Below, in pieces: positions 21,442-30,668 of a stretch of 64,000 nucleotides of DNA (position 1 is its first letter; the number at the start of each line of letters is the position of its first letter). The position numbers and the translations under genes were made by a program. The notes beneath the pieces were generated by a model. That model was given only the letters and a program-made list of their open reading frames with translations, was not told the DNA's origin and searched no databases. Source of the DNA: Nitzschia sp. DOCU1 (taxonomy: Eukaryota; Bacillariophyta; Bacillariophyceae; Bacillariales; Bacillariaceae); the NCBI GenBank assembly GCA_951394045.1, contig OX595991.1, positions 3,100,001 to 3,164,000 on the forward strand. The letters run 5' to 3'.

Positions 21442-22761
21442 ATGGACAAACTTGTATCTAAAGCGTTGTTTCCCATCTTCTGCGTCGCCCATGGGGTTGT
21501 CTGGCACACGTGTAAATTCCATGAGAATGATGGACTTTGCGTCCAGTTATTTGGACTTCCCTGGGATGGAAATCATCACCCCTCTGCAGACGCAGAACAA
21601 AAGCCCAGGTTCATCTTTCATCGACTCTTTTCGTTTATTGGATCAGATAAGGAGCACGAACAGTTGGAGTTGGAAATTCTGGAACGCCAACAACACTACC
21701 GATTGGAATTGGTGCGAGAAGTGAACTTGGCCCTGGCTATATTAGCGGCCTTTGCGAGTGTCTCCAAGTCGGATATTGTACGAACTCAGATGCTCGTGGT
21801 TGAGTCTGTTGTGTTTGGAGTCGCGGCTTATGATTCCTTTAAAATGGCGGATGGTTTCAATCTTGTAGTCCCCATGTTGCTTCTTACTCTGATGGCCCTG
21901 ATTGGATTGGCCATTCAAGTTGGACGAGAACATGACACCGGTAAGCAATTGTTCCAAGGGTTAGACAAGGCTCGAAGTGTGGAGTCGTTTTCGGAAACCC
22001 CCGTAGAAGAGACTGTTGTGGAAACGAGGGAACCCTTTGAGACTCTTCCTGCTGAAGTCCAAGAACTTATGGCCAAGTCGGCCGAAGAAGTTCCCTCTTC
22101 AGACAAGTTAAGCTTGTTCATCGACGAATCATTTGTCACGGCGACAGCTATAAAGCCAGACAAGGCCTCAACGGTTGGCATTACCATCAAGAAGATCCCC
22201 AATGACGGGCGTACTATTATTTCTCGTTTGTCGGCTACTGGATTGTTCGCCAATAGTCCCTTGAAAGTTGGTCAAACAATTTTGTCCGTCAACGGCACCC
22301 CGGCAACCGAATTTGAAACTGCGAAGGATGCTACTGCAATTATTAAGGAGGCCAAAGAAGTGACGATTGTTGCGACCAAGTCGCTTCGAATCGAAGTCGT
22401 CAAGCCATCCAAAGATTCTCGGGTGGGCATTTCCTTTTCCAAGTCGAAGCGAGAAGGCTCTCTGGCAATCTACAAGATTAACCCGGACAGTCTTTTCCAG
22501 GGATCTGGTCTCGAGGTCGGAATGCGAGTGGTTGCTATGAATGGCAAACCATGCCCTTCGAAACTCAAAGACGCCGGTGATGTGGTCAAGGAAACCGATG
22601 GTGCTTTGGTTATGGTTGCCGTTATGGACGATGACAAGGAGACGGCATCTCCCGCAACGGAAACTCTCCCGATCGTAACTAAAGTGGCCTCGAAAGTGGG
22701 CGCACCTCCCGAGTCCGCACCTGCACGCCCCGGAGTTGGTCTCACCAAGGGCGAATTCTAG
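21442..22761 (+). CDS. Membrane protein with two cytosolic PDZ domains
   Basis: I take the ATG at 21442 (439 residues); the frame's 6 upstream codons contain no ATG. Hydrophobic stretches lie near the N-terminus (LFPIFCVAHGVVW) and at about 95-110, 118-131 and 140-160 (VVPMLLLTLMALIGLAI). Two PDZ-type domains follow, at about 231-311 and 316-395. Each has the carboxylate-loop variant VGI-x2-K/S (STVGITIKK, SRVGISFSK), the L/GLxVGxxIlsvNG core (PLKVGQTILSVNGTP, GLEVGMRVVAMNGKP) and a closing strand. PDZ domains bind C-terminal peptides, so a membrane scaffold role is inferred. It is a tandem paralogue of the next gene. Confidence 0.82.
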   Translation: MDKLVSKALFPIFCVAHGVVWHTCKFHENDGLCVQLFGLPWDGNHHPSADAEQKPRFIFHRLFSFIGSDKEHEQLELEILERQQHYRLELVREVNLALAILAAFASVSKSDIVRTQMLVVESVVFGVAAYDSFKMADGFNLVVPMLLLTLMALIGLAIQVGREHDTGKQLFQGLDKARSVESFSETPVEETVVETREPFETLPAEVQELMAKSAEEVPSSDKLSLFIDESFVTATAIKPDKASTVGITIKKIPNDGRTIISRLSATGLFANSPLKVGQTILSVNGTPATEFETAKDATAIIKEAKEVTIVATKSLRIEVVKPSKDSRVGISFSKSKREGSLAIYKINPDSLFQGSGLEVGMRVVAMNGKPCPSKLKDAGDVVKETDGALVMVAVMDDDKETASPATETLPIVTKVASKVGAPPESAPARPGVGLTKGEF

Positions 22762-23468
22762 ACCGATTTTGGTAACGGTGATTAATGGCTGGGGGGCTAT
22801 CTCGTCGTTATTTCATCCTGAAGCGCGATTTTCACTACTACCATATATAATGTATTTCTTCGTGTTGTGATCTGTCCCTGGGGCGCGGACATGCCCTATT
22901 CCGCTCTGTACTACTCCGTATCGAGTACGAGTCAGTACAAGATGCCGCAACATCTACCAGAACCGCTATGGCGAACTATAGGTAGACGAACGGCATTCAA
23001 AATTCATAGTACCATATCATATGTAATTTGCTAGCCGGATGGAGATGGGGTAAGATCTACTAGTTCGCAATAATAGAGAGCTAGCTAAATCCATTCCCAC
23101 TCTCTCGAGACCCTCCCGAGTTCATGTTGTCTGGTCGGGTAGTAGTGATTGAGACCGGCGGTCTCAATTACCTTCGACTAAAACGAATGGACTGAAAGAG
23201 TCCTTCCTTGCGTCACGCCGGACATTTTCTGTGCGGTGTGTAGTGGTCACAACGAAAATGTGAAACACGCACGAGAAGTGAGTGGCGGGTGATTTCGCAA
23301 TTCTCATCGCATCACCTCGTCAATCGGATCGCTTTTGTTCTTTGGTGCCATCTCCATTCTGCCGTATGAGTTGCAAGCTTGAGTGAAACCGTACCTTCAT
23401 TCGTTTTACTCCAGTCACACGTGTACTATATCTCACCATATTCCCTACGGGAGAAAGATAAGGGTCAA
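22762..23468. other. Intergenic between the PDZ paralogues
   Basis: No gene. It carries the palindrome listed separately, about 300 bp before the second PDZ start codon. Confidence 0.4.
23148..23168. promoter_or_regulatory. 21-bp near-perfect palindrome upstream of second PDZ gene
   Basis: Ten-base arms (attgagaccg / cggtctcaat) pair exactly around one central G. Such a dyad could be a binding site for a dimeric regulator. There is no further evidence beyond the symmetry and the position. Confidence 0.35.
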
Positions 23469-24200
23469 ATGTTCTGTTCCTTCTGTTGTCCTGCCAAGAA
23501 GGATTCTGATGAGGTGGAAAGCCCATCCTGGTTCTCCGATTTGGAAACCAAGGGAACCAAACTAGGTGATCCCATCGACTCAGCTATTCTGAAAGAAGAA
23601 TCTTTTATAACAGTTACCATCACCAAGCCAACCCCTGATGCTTTGCTCGGCATAGCCTATCAAAAGAGTCATCCCAACAGTTGGAGAATTGTGATTACGA
23701 AGTTGACACCACTGGGACTGGCGGCAAAAACAAATGTGCTTCAAGTGGGACAAACTATCTTGTCTGTCAACGACACCCCATGTACTGAATGGGAATCGGC
23801 TCGTGATTTGACCACTCTATTTCGCACCATCCCCGACACCCTCACCTTGGTTGTCACCAATTCTGTGACCTCTACCGTCTTCAAGGCTTCGGCGGACATC
23901 AAGGTAGGGATTGTCTTTTGTCAAGCCGAACATGCCGAAGCCAAGAAAGATGCTATCTACATTTACCTCTTGGCGCCGGATGGTTTGTTTTCCAAAGCTG
24001 GAATACTCCATGTAGGCATGCGAGTCCTTGCGTTGAATGGAAAGTGCCCCGACAGTCTGGAAGAAGCTCGGCGTGTCGTCAAGGAATGCGTTGGATATTT
24101 GTCCATTGTGGCAGTGGCAACGCCAGAAGACGAGCTACCCTTTCCGGCCTCGGATGGACTTACTTCGCCTCCATCTGTCTCGTCGCTGTCGGATGGATAA
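23469..24200 (+). CDS. Soluble double-PDZ protein, paralogue of preceding gene
   Basis: It has 243 residues from the ATG at 23469; upstream codons in frame lack an ATG. It lacks the hydrophobic region of its neighbour and starts MFCSFCCPAKK, a Cys cluster that could be palmitoylated for membrane attachment (inference). PDZ-1 is at about 46-130 (ALLGIAYQKS, VLQVGQTILSVNDTPCTEWE) and PDZ-2 at about 133-222 (IKVGIVFCQA, ILHVGMRVLALNGKCP). The string VGQTILSVN is identical in both genes, which shows they share an ancestor. The tail is Ser/Pro-rich. A spliced upstream exon cannot be excluded. Confidence 0.78.
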   Translation: MFCSFCCPAKKDSDEVESPSWFSDLETKGTKLGDPIDSAILKEESFITVTITKPTPDALLGIAYQKSHPNSWRIVITKLTPLGLAAKTNVLQVGQTILSVNDTPCTEWESARDLTTLFRTIPDTLTLVVTNSVTSTVFKASADIKVGIVFCQAEHAEAKKDAIYIYLLAPDGLFSKAGILHVGMRVLALNGKCPDSLEEARRVVKECVGYLSIVAVATPEDELPFPASDGLTSPPSVSSLSDG

Positions 24201-25147
24201 CCTGACGAACGCAAGAAGTAGGTACAGTTCAAGGTTGGGGTCGAGTGGGGTGGCAACGATGGGGATAGGAAATCGAGGCTTGTCAATGCTGTGGGGATTG
24301 TGATTATGAATGTGAATGTAATTGTTTGGCTATAAGGTACCGTGTAGATACATGATAAGGTTCGTTTCAATGCTTGAACTATACCCAGTTGTTGCAGGGG
24401 ATTTGATTGCTAGCGTACACCGAGCCTACATTTAGTTGGGCTGTTCTAGTCTTGGTCTTGAGGACTCTTCCTTCAACACAGTGAGCTAAATGATCTTGTT
24501 CCTCTTCAATTTCTTCTCTACCAGATAACGCACTAGATCCTTTTGTATACTATAAGTCTTTCAGTACGCATTTGATCGTATCATATCACCGTACGGGGTG
24601 AATAGGGAGGTATTGTTATCAGAGCAATGTTTCTTCGCAACAGCAGTATCGCCAGTCATTATGACAATGCGCCGACGGCGACTACGATAGCCCGACCATC
24701 GTCCCCGAGTCTCTCCGCGTGTGACAAAAGATGTCAGTGACGTCAATAGACTGTTCTTCCTGGTGGACTCCTCCTCCTCTATGTGAAGCAGTCGCAGCGC
24801 CCGAAACTCTCGTCTCGACCAGCCCACCGCAAAGAACTAATAAGGCTACAGATAGAGAACGAAGAAAGTACCGGTATCCTACTTCACTGTAGGAGCTACT
24901 GTATCTTCGGTGCATGCTCATCGGGTACGTAATCATGGTCGTAGCTGCTACATTGGTTCGTAGTTAAGGTCGTGCAACGACTGCGTACTGCCTTCAGTCT
25001 CTTTTCTCGAAGTCTTCCGATCTTCCTTCGTCGTTTTCTTTCGTGAGAACCTCCAGCCGATACTCGCTGGAGATATTTAGTGCCCCCTGTTTGTATTAAT
25101 TAGTCTTGCTTGCTTTGAGTATCATCTCTGCTCAACCCTGCAGTATT
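24201..25147. other. Intergenic; right part is a duplicated 3' flank
   Basis: No gene supported. From about 24907 to 25147 it resembles 27181-27379 (shared pieces gcatgc, tggtcgta.ct.cta and cttgctttgagtatcatctc), so it is the duplicated 3' flank of the zinc-finger-like paralogues. Confidence 0.5.
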
Positions 25148-25774
25148 CTATTTCTTGCCTTCTTCTGCTTCCATCTTTTCGACTTTGGCTTGCTCGGTTT
25201 CATCTACTTCCTGCTTCTTGCCCTTGGCTAGCTTAGTCTCGTCTTCTTCTTGCTTCTCGACCCAGGCTCGGTCTGACTCCGCTACTGCGATATCATTCTC
25301 CAGAGTAGCAATTTCTCTTTGAATAGACTCGAGCTGTTCCTTGGAACTAATCAGTTGCTCCTTTTTACTCTTGATTCTCTCATCCAAAACGGCCAATGCC
25401 CGCTGCTTTCTGGATTTTGTATGCCATTCTTTGCGATGGCTTTTCAAGCAACTCTTGTGGCAAATAAAAATCTTGGCGCCAGGCTCACCTTCTTGGTGCT
25501 CCTCCCTACAGTCCTGACAAACGACTGCGCATCTATGGCACATTTCGCTAACCCTGGACGTGACAGTGATGCTGCAATGATCGCATTTGTTTATGCAGCA
25601 ATCGCTACACAAATAAGCTTCACACTGGCCACAATCTCCCCAGTTATCATCATCATCGTAATAGATCGCTTTGTCGCAATCATGACAGAACTCATGCCTA
25701 GGCCCGCCGTCGCATTCACAATACTCAATAGGTCCATCCATGTCCTCATCAGAATCGGAATCGCTATCAGACAT
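25148..25774 (-). CDS. Cys/His-rich zinc-finger-like protein, copy 1
   Basis: 208 residues. An acidic start (MSDSDSDSDEDMDG) is followed by about 100 residues with many CxxC/H pairs (CECDGGPRHEFCHDC, CGQCEAYLCSDC, CDHCS, CHRCAVVCQDC, CHKSCLKSH), a pattern that binds several zinc ions. After KSRKQRALA comes a long charged helix (about 125-208), probably coiled coil, ending in Lys/Glu-rich sequence. It is homologous over its length to the protein at 27380-27940. No named zinc-finger class (RING, PHD, MYND, B-box) fits the spacing clearly. An adaptor or protein-interaction role is only inferred. Confidence 0.8.
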   Translation of the reverse strand: MSDSDSDSDEDMDGPIEYCECDGGPRHEFCHDCDKAIYYDDDDNWGDCGQCEAYLCSDCCINKCDHCSITVTSRVSEMCHRCAVVCQDCREEHQEGEPGAKIFICHKSCLKSHRKEWHTKSRKQRALAVLDERIKSKKEQLISSKEQLESIQREIATLENDIAVAESDRAWVEKQEEDETKLAKGKKQEVDETEQAKVEKMEAEEGKK

Positions 25775-26312
25775 GGTGAAGATTAACAGTGGTCACGAGA
25801 GATTGCAATGTTTTGCAATGTTAGTGAAAGCAAAACCGAAGCATTCGTGCTTGGTGCAAAGGACGGAGAGGGAAGGATATGAAGTTGCGGCAGCATACCG
25901 GTAGTCGTTAAAGTGCTGGTCATCAGAGCTGTAGACTATGGTAAATAGTTTGTGCGGGAAAAATGACGGACCGATTCCTGGAATGACTAACCCGACACAA
26001 TGAATCGATCGAATCAGGTCACCGCCGACTCGGGTCGCCAGTATGGAACTATTTTACGTGTGTCCACATGCAAGCACGAATATGGGAAAGTATTCAGGGG
26101 TGTAGCTCATAGATTGCGATCGTCGTAAAGTCTTGCTACGACCGAAAATAGAGGGACGCTCCACACTACGGTACTTTCTGCTTCTTCTCTACGGTGGATA
26201 AATTGCTGGCTGATTAGGTATGTTAGCAAGTTGGTTTCAGCAATTCCTAGAGTGTATCTTTCTCGAGGTTAACGACTTGAAATGACTCAAGCCGATTCTC
26301 AGGGTTGGTCAG
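25775..26312. other. Duplicated 5' flank between zinc-finger-like gene and ABC-F fragment
   Basis: No gene. The first part matches the region upstream of 27940 (gaagattaacagtggt, gagagattgcaatgt). About 25962-26035 matches 30411-30497 (gaatgactaacccgac, aatgaatcgatcgaatcagg). It therefore records an old duplication junction. Confidence 0.55.
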
Positions 26313-26951
26313 TTGACTATAGCGAAGCCTTAGTTCTCTCCGTAAGCCGCTGTCAAGGCTATGCGATTTGCTCCAAGAGCGCCTCCAGCTCCTCCCATTC
26401 TGCCATCAGTTCCACGACTTCTTTCTCCAATTTGTTCTTGGCTTTGGTCAAGTCAACTAGCTTGCCCACATCACTTCCATGAGTAATCATTTCTTGATCG
26501 AGCGCCGCCATCTTCAACTCCTTGGCTTCGACTAACTCTTCGATCTTTTTAATTCGTCTCGGAGCGTTGAAAGCCTTCTTGCGCATTGCAGCATCCATTT
26601 CTGGCTTGACAGCAGCAGAGGAGGATTCGCCGTCGCCCGCCAATGTAGATGTTCGCTGCACGGTGGCCGTCGACGCATCCCAATCCGTACTTCGTGCCTC
26701 CCGCTGTTCCATGGTGAGCCTGCCATTGTCTACCGTCACGACATGGGTAAACCCAACCTTATCACAGAATGACTTGTCGTGAGAAATTACCACGATTGAA
26801 CCCCGTTCGTCACCCCAGTCGCTCAATGCCTCGCTAAGTGCCTCCACGCTACAAGTACCAACGAACAAGAGTCAAGTCAGTACGACACCAAAGTTATCCA
26901 TAAGCGGTACAGGCGATACTCTGCCGACTCACCATTCGATATCCAAATGGT
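26313..26951. repeat. 639-bp segmental duplicate of 30669-31307
   Basis: The two segments are the same length with no indel and differ at only a few percent of positions by eye. Their edges are sharp: ttgactatagcg starts both, and aaatggt ends both, after which they diverge completely. Confidence 0.95.
26359..26951 (-). pseudogene. Duplicated 3' end of the plastid ABC-F gene
   Basis: The minus strand holds 18 bp or so of the end of ABC-F exon 1, its intron (donor changed from GTAAGT to GTGAGT) and the whole last exon (26848..26359, 489 bases plus stop region). The protein has only a few changes against the intact gene (for example DWGDERGS for EWGDERGS). There is no Walker A, signature or start exon, so this copy cannot make an ATPase. 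The frame is still open, which fits recent origin. It may be silent or supply an alternative C-terminus to nothing visible here. Confidence 0.9.
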
Positions 26952-27379
26952 AGAAATCAGATTTGCAATGATCCTTCGCAGCGCAATGGTCGTGGTGCCA
27001 TGTGATGCCAAGGACGAGGAATCGAGTCGAGTAAGTCGTTCAAGGTCGCGATCATCTCATCTCGTTCTTCGAGGCTTCAATCCTGCGTCCGTGATTCGAG
27101 GTAGTCGACGGGCGGGTTGCGGCGGACGCCCTCGAACCAAAATTGGATAGAGGGAGTCCTGTCTTCGGTACATGGAAGCTCGTTCATGGGGCATGCATTC
27201 TGCTGGTCGTACCTCCTAGATTGATTGGTCGTAAGGGCCTCTGCCACTCCTGAATACTATCTTCAGTTTCTTCGCTACTAGATCAAGTTCTGTCTCCTTA
27301 AGTCTTCTGCTCGTTCCTGCTCCCTTACTTTAGCGCCCCTCATTTGCATTTGATAGCCTCGCTTGCTTTGAGTATCATC
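26952..27379. other. Intergenic, right part duplicated 3' flank
   Basis: No gene supported. About 27181-27379 is the counterpart of 24907-25147 downstream of the other zinc-finger-like copy. Confidence 0.45.
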
Positions 27380-27940
27380 TCAGAATCCTGCTGTATTCTC
27401 TGTTCCTCCGTCTACTTTCTGCTTCTTGGCCTTGGGCTTTGAATGCTCGGTCTCATCTACTTCCAGCTTCTTGGACTTGGCTCGCTCGTCCTCTGAAAGC
27501 GCTGTTTCTCTTTGAATCGGCTCGGGTTGATTCTGGGAACTGTTCAGATTCGCCTCTTTATTCTTGATTGCCAATGCCCGCTGCTTTCTGGATTTGGCCT
27601 TGCATACGTTTTCATGGTTTGCTAAGCAAGCCCTGTGACAATAAAACTTCTTGGCGCCAGCCTCACCATCCTCGTACGCATTAAGGCAGTCCAAACAACA
27701 AGTCATGCACCAATCGCACATGACCGGACTTTCCATTTCGTCCTCAGGTTCTTTGACGCAATAATCGCATAGTTTGCCGATGCAATCGCGGCACAATGCT
27801 CGTTGACATTCGCCGCAAACATTCCAGACTTCTTCATGATCCTCGTAATTGATCTTATCGTCGCATTCACAACATTTAATAAGTGACTCCGTGGTGATGT
27901 AGTCGCTTGTGAGATCAGAATCGGACTCATAATCAGACAT
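27380..27940 (-). CDS. Cys/His-rich zinc-finger-like protein, copy 2
   Basis: 186 residues from the ATG at 27940, in the same place relative to the flanks (agacatggtgaagattaac) as in copy 1; the frame extends upstream to 28090 but that part is not shared. It has the same order: an acidic start (MSDYESDSD), CxxC clusters (CCECDDKIN, CGECQRALCRDC, CDYC, CDWCMTCCLDC, CHRACLANH), then KSRKQRALA. The charged tail is shorter and different and ends near a basic KAKKQK stretch. Copies 1 and 2 are well diverged, much more than the neighbouring ABC-F copies, so this pair is older or evolves faster. Confidence 0.78.
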   Translation of the reverse strand: MSDYESDSDLTSDYITTESLIKCCECDDKINYEDHEEVWNVCGECQRALCRDCIGKLCDYCVKEPEDEMESPVMCDWCMTCCLDCLNAYEDGEAGAKKFYCHRACLANHENVCKAKSRKQRALAIKNKEANLNSSQNQPEPIQRETALSEDERAKSKKLEVDETEHSKPKAKKQKVDGGTENTAGF

Positions 27941-28353
27941 GGTGAAGATTAACAGTGGTGCACGAGAGATTGCAATGTTAGTATGAAAGCACAAGAGAAG
28001 CATTGATGGTGCAAAGGACAGAGAGGGAAGATATGAAGTTGCGCGGCATGCCATGTTGTGAAAGTTGTCTACAGAGCTGTAGACGTACATAAATAGGTTG
28101 CGCGGGAAAAAGTGAGATCCAAAAAATACATAGCAACTTGAAAGCCGATTTTTAAATCTCTATTTAACGTCATTGCTTGTCGGCTTCCTCGCAATTCGAG
28201 TACTCCCTGTAAAAGCTATCATAGTCGATAGAAGCTTTGATGGTGCGCTTCATTCGGCGGATGATTGGGTTGATCGATTTTTTGGTCCGGTAACTTCGGC
28301 CCTAAGGTAGGCAGGCAGTGGGTCAACCAACAAAGAACTCGAAAAACGGTGGG
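27941..28353. other. Intergenic, 5' flank of zinc-finger-like copy 2
   Basis: No gene. The part next to 27940 is shared with copy 1 to about 28110 (agagctgtagac, gcgggaaaaa), after which similarity ends. Confidence 0.5.
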
Positions 28354-28355
28354 AT

Positions 28356-28464
28356 ATGACGGAGGAGTGTGGCTTTGACGGCGGTGACTGTCTCGAGTTT
28401 ATGGCGGATACGTCGCCATGAACCCGAGACAGTCACCACCGTCAAAGCCACACTCCTCCGTCAT
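28356..28464. repeat. 51-bp inverted repeat of LNR-coding sequence
   Basis: The left arm (28356-28406) reads as an LNR end ([17 protein letters not shown]) on the plus strand. The right arm (28414-28464) is the same stretch on the minus strand. Arms match at 48 of 51 positions with a 7-bp spacer. It is the tip of an inverted duplication. Confidence 0.93.
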
Positions 28465-28698
28465 ATAAAGCCCGCCGTTACATCTTCCATCCCAAATCCA
28501 TTTTGGCTTGTCCACAGTACAGTTTGGATACTTGACCAGGGGGCAGCCTCCTCCATCAAAGCCGCACTTCTCTGTCATACAAGGTCCACCGTTGCATATT
28601 TCATCGCCAATCCGAGATGGATCTTCCACAATACAGCCAATATAATTGGCCACCAAACAGTCGCCGCCGTCAAAGCCGCTGAGTCGCAGTATTTCCAA
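28398..28698 (-). pseudogene. LNR-module remnant downstream of the LNR gene
   Basis: On the minus strand this encodes the end of one LNR module, two whole modules and part of another ([50 protein letters not shown]). It is nearly the same as modules 2-4 of the gene at 28726-30231. It lies after that gene's stop, has no signal or membrane segment, and has lost a conserved residue (GGGC for GGDC). It is best read as a partial duplication that has started to decay. Confidence 0.85.
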
Positions 28699-28725
28699 AA
28701 CTTGTATGGAATTAATCTGTCGATT

Positions 28726-30231
28726 TTATAGACAATCGCCACCATCATAGCCGCACGCCATCGTATTGTAAAGTCCATCATCACAATAGTCATTGCCAAC
28801 CAAAAATGGATCGGGCACATTGCAGTTTGGGTACTTGTCCATGAACTCGAGACAGTCGCCGCCGTCAAAACCGCACTCCTCCGTCATATAAAGCCCACCG
28901 TTGCATTCTTTATCACCAACCAAAAATGGCTCGGTCACATTACAGTCGGGGTACGTTGCCATGAAATCGAGACAGTCCCCGCCGTCAAAGCCACACTCCT
29001 CCGTCATATAAAGCCCACCGTTACATCTTCCATCCCAAATCCATTTTGGATTGTCCACAGTACAGTTTGGATATTTGACCAGGGGGCAGTCTCCTCCATC
29101 AAAGCCGCACTTCTCTGTCATATATGGTCCCCCATTGCAGATTCCATCGCCAATCCAAGATGGATCTTCCACAATACAGCCAGTATAATTGGCCACCAAA
29201 CAGTCACCGCCGTCAAAGCCGCACTCTTCCGTCATATATGAGCCGCCATTGCATATTCCATTCTTGATCGAAGATGGATATTCCACAGTACAGTTTGGAT
29301 ACGTCTCCAAGAAATCGAGGCAGTCACCATCGTCATAGCCGCACTCTTCCGTCATATATTGCCCGCCATCACAATCTCCATTTCCAAGCCGACCTGGATC
29401 GGTCACAACACAGTTCGGGTAGGTCTCGTCAAAGGACTCGCGCGCCGCGGAGGTTGGAGAAGGAGTATCTTGTAGTCCATCTTGTTCATCGTGTTGAAGC
29501 ATCAATGGCAACGTTATAGCCAATGTCACTCCAACTAGGATCACCGCAAGAAAAATTAGTCGACGAAATGTCCGCCATGTCTGAGCGCCAACTATGGTTT
29601 CATCTTGAAGCACAGTAGCTTCTATGGCTGTTGTTCTTTTCCTTTGTTGTTCACCCGCAACATAGGCGCCCACATGAGTTGCAAAGACTTGCTCATCATC
29701 AAGGTTGTTATCGCCAACAACAACAGGCTGGGTGAATTGTCCATTTTCGAGTGCTGTCGTAGAATCGTCGCCAACTTGGGTACCTTGACTTGACCTCAAA
29801 AAGGCTTCGGTATTCCTGACTCTAGGTCGAACAGCCCCCTGCCCAACTGCAAAAGCTCCTGTATGCGATTCCATTGCCAGCTCAGGATCATCGTCCTCTT
29901 CACTCTCTTCGACAAGATTTTCGTTGTCTCGATTTCGATTCCTAGATCTTGCACTTTGCTCCGTTTGCGCCACAGCGTTCGAGCCAAATTTCGTAGAGCT
30001 GAGACCTTTGTCGGCGCCCCTCCTACTATTATTCCACGATTGTGCCATCCCAGCGGTAGTATGTGCTTCAGAATTGTCCGAATTGTCTTGAGTCGTAGGA
30101 GGTGAATTCATTTCGACTCGCTTTGCCTCGCTTGGACAATCATTCGGCGGCGGCAAGGGAGCCATCGGCTCTTGGTGCTCGTCCTCAATGCCAGATCTAT
30201 CATGTTTATGCTTTCGCTTGTCTTTTCCCAT
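28726..30231 (-). CDS. Type II membrane protein with six Notch-like LNR modules
   Basis: 501 residues, one exon. Residues 1-220 are a disordered charged cytosolic region and residues about 224-244 one membrane span without signal peptide. From about 271 to the end are six repeats of 37-40 residues (YPNC...[22 protein letters not shown]). Each carries the Cys pattern and the Asp/Asn residues of Lin12/Notch repeats, which bind calcium. In Notch and PAPP-A, LNR modules mask cleavage sites; here no protease site or EGF repeats are seen, so adhesion or ligand binding at the cell surface is inferred. The repeats are also alike at DNA level (about 114-120 bp each), so module number probably varies among strains. 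Confidence 0.88.
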   Translation of the reverse strand: MGKDKRKHKHDRSGIEDEHQEPMAPLPPPNDCPSEAKRVEMNSPPTTQDNSDNSEAHTTAGMAQSWNNSRRGADKGLSSTKFGSNAVAQTEQSARSRNRNRDNENLVEESEEDDDPELAMESHTGAFAVGQGAVRPRVRNTEAFLRSSQGTQVGDDSTTALENGQFTQPVVVGDNNLDDEQVFATHVGAYVAGEQQRKRTTAIEATVLQDETIVGAQTWRTFRRLIFLAVILVGVTLAITLPLMLQHDEQDGLQDTPSPTSAARESFDETYPNCVVTDPGRLGNGDCDGGQYMTEECGYDDGDCLDFLETYPNCTVEYPSSIKNGICNGGSYMTEECGFDGGDCLVANYTGCIVEDPSWIGDGICNGGPYMTEKCGFDGGDCPLVKYPNCTVDNPKWIWDGRCNGGLYMTEECGFDGGDCLDFMATYPDCNVTEPFLVGDKECNGGLYMTEECGFDGGDCLEFMDKYPNCNVPDPFLVGNDYCDDGLYNTMACGYDGGDCL

Positions 30232-30668
30232 TCATCTGCTTTCTTTGCTACTTCTATGGAGCAGCATACGATGTGTGGACGACAATTATCTCTTTTAGGA
30301 GCCTTCCCGATGAGTGCAACAGCCACAGCTCTCTTGTATCTTCAGGCGCGGCGCCGACACGCAGTGCCCCAAAGTAGAGAGGTAACAGCGTGTGGTGGTG
30401 GTGGGGCTAAAATGACGGACTGATTCCTTCGATCTTTGGAATGACTAACCCGACAAAATGAATCGATCGAATCAGGTCACCGCCGACTCCTCCCGGGTCA
30501 ACAACCAAAAAAAGCTGAAGTGGGATAGTGTACGAAGAGAACCCTAACGAAGCGCTAAAGTGGGCTACTAGAGTTTAGAAAACTAAGATCTGTCGGCTGT
30601 GCATGTAAGGACGTCTAGCGGGCACTTATTCGTGGTTGTAGCTCCTAGATCGGCTCGTCGTAAAGGGC
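30232..30668. other. Intergenic, partly duplicated
   Basis: Contains the counterpart (30411-30497) of the sequence at 25962-26035. No gene seen. Confidence 0.5.

Noticed and set aside
24682..24936. Short frame with a signal-peptide-like stretch
   Set aside because: It continues into sequence without any pattern and lies in a duplicated non-coding flank; the matching flank at 27.2 kb has no such frame.
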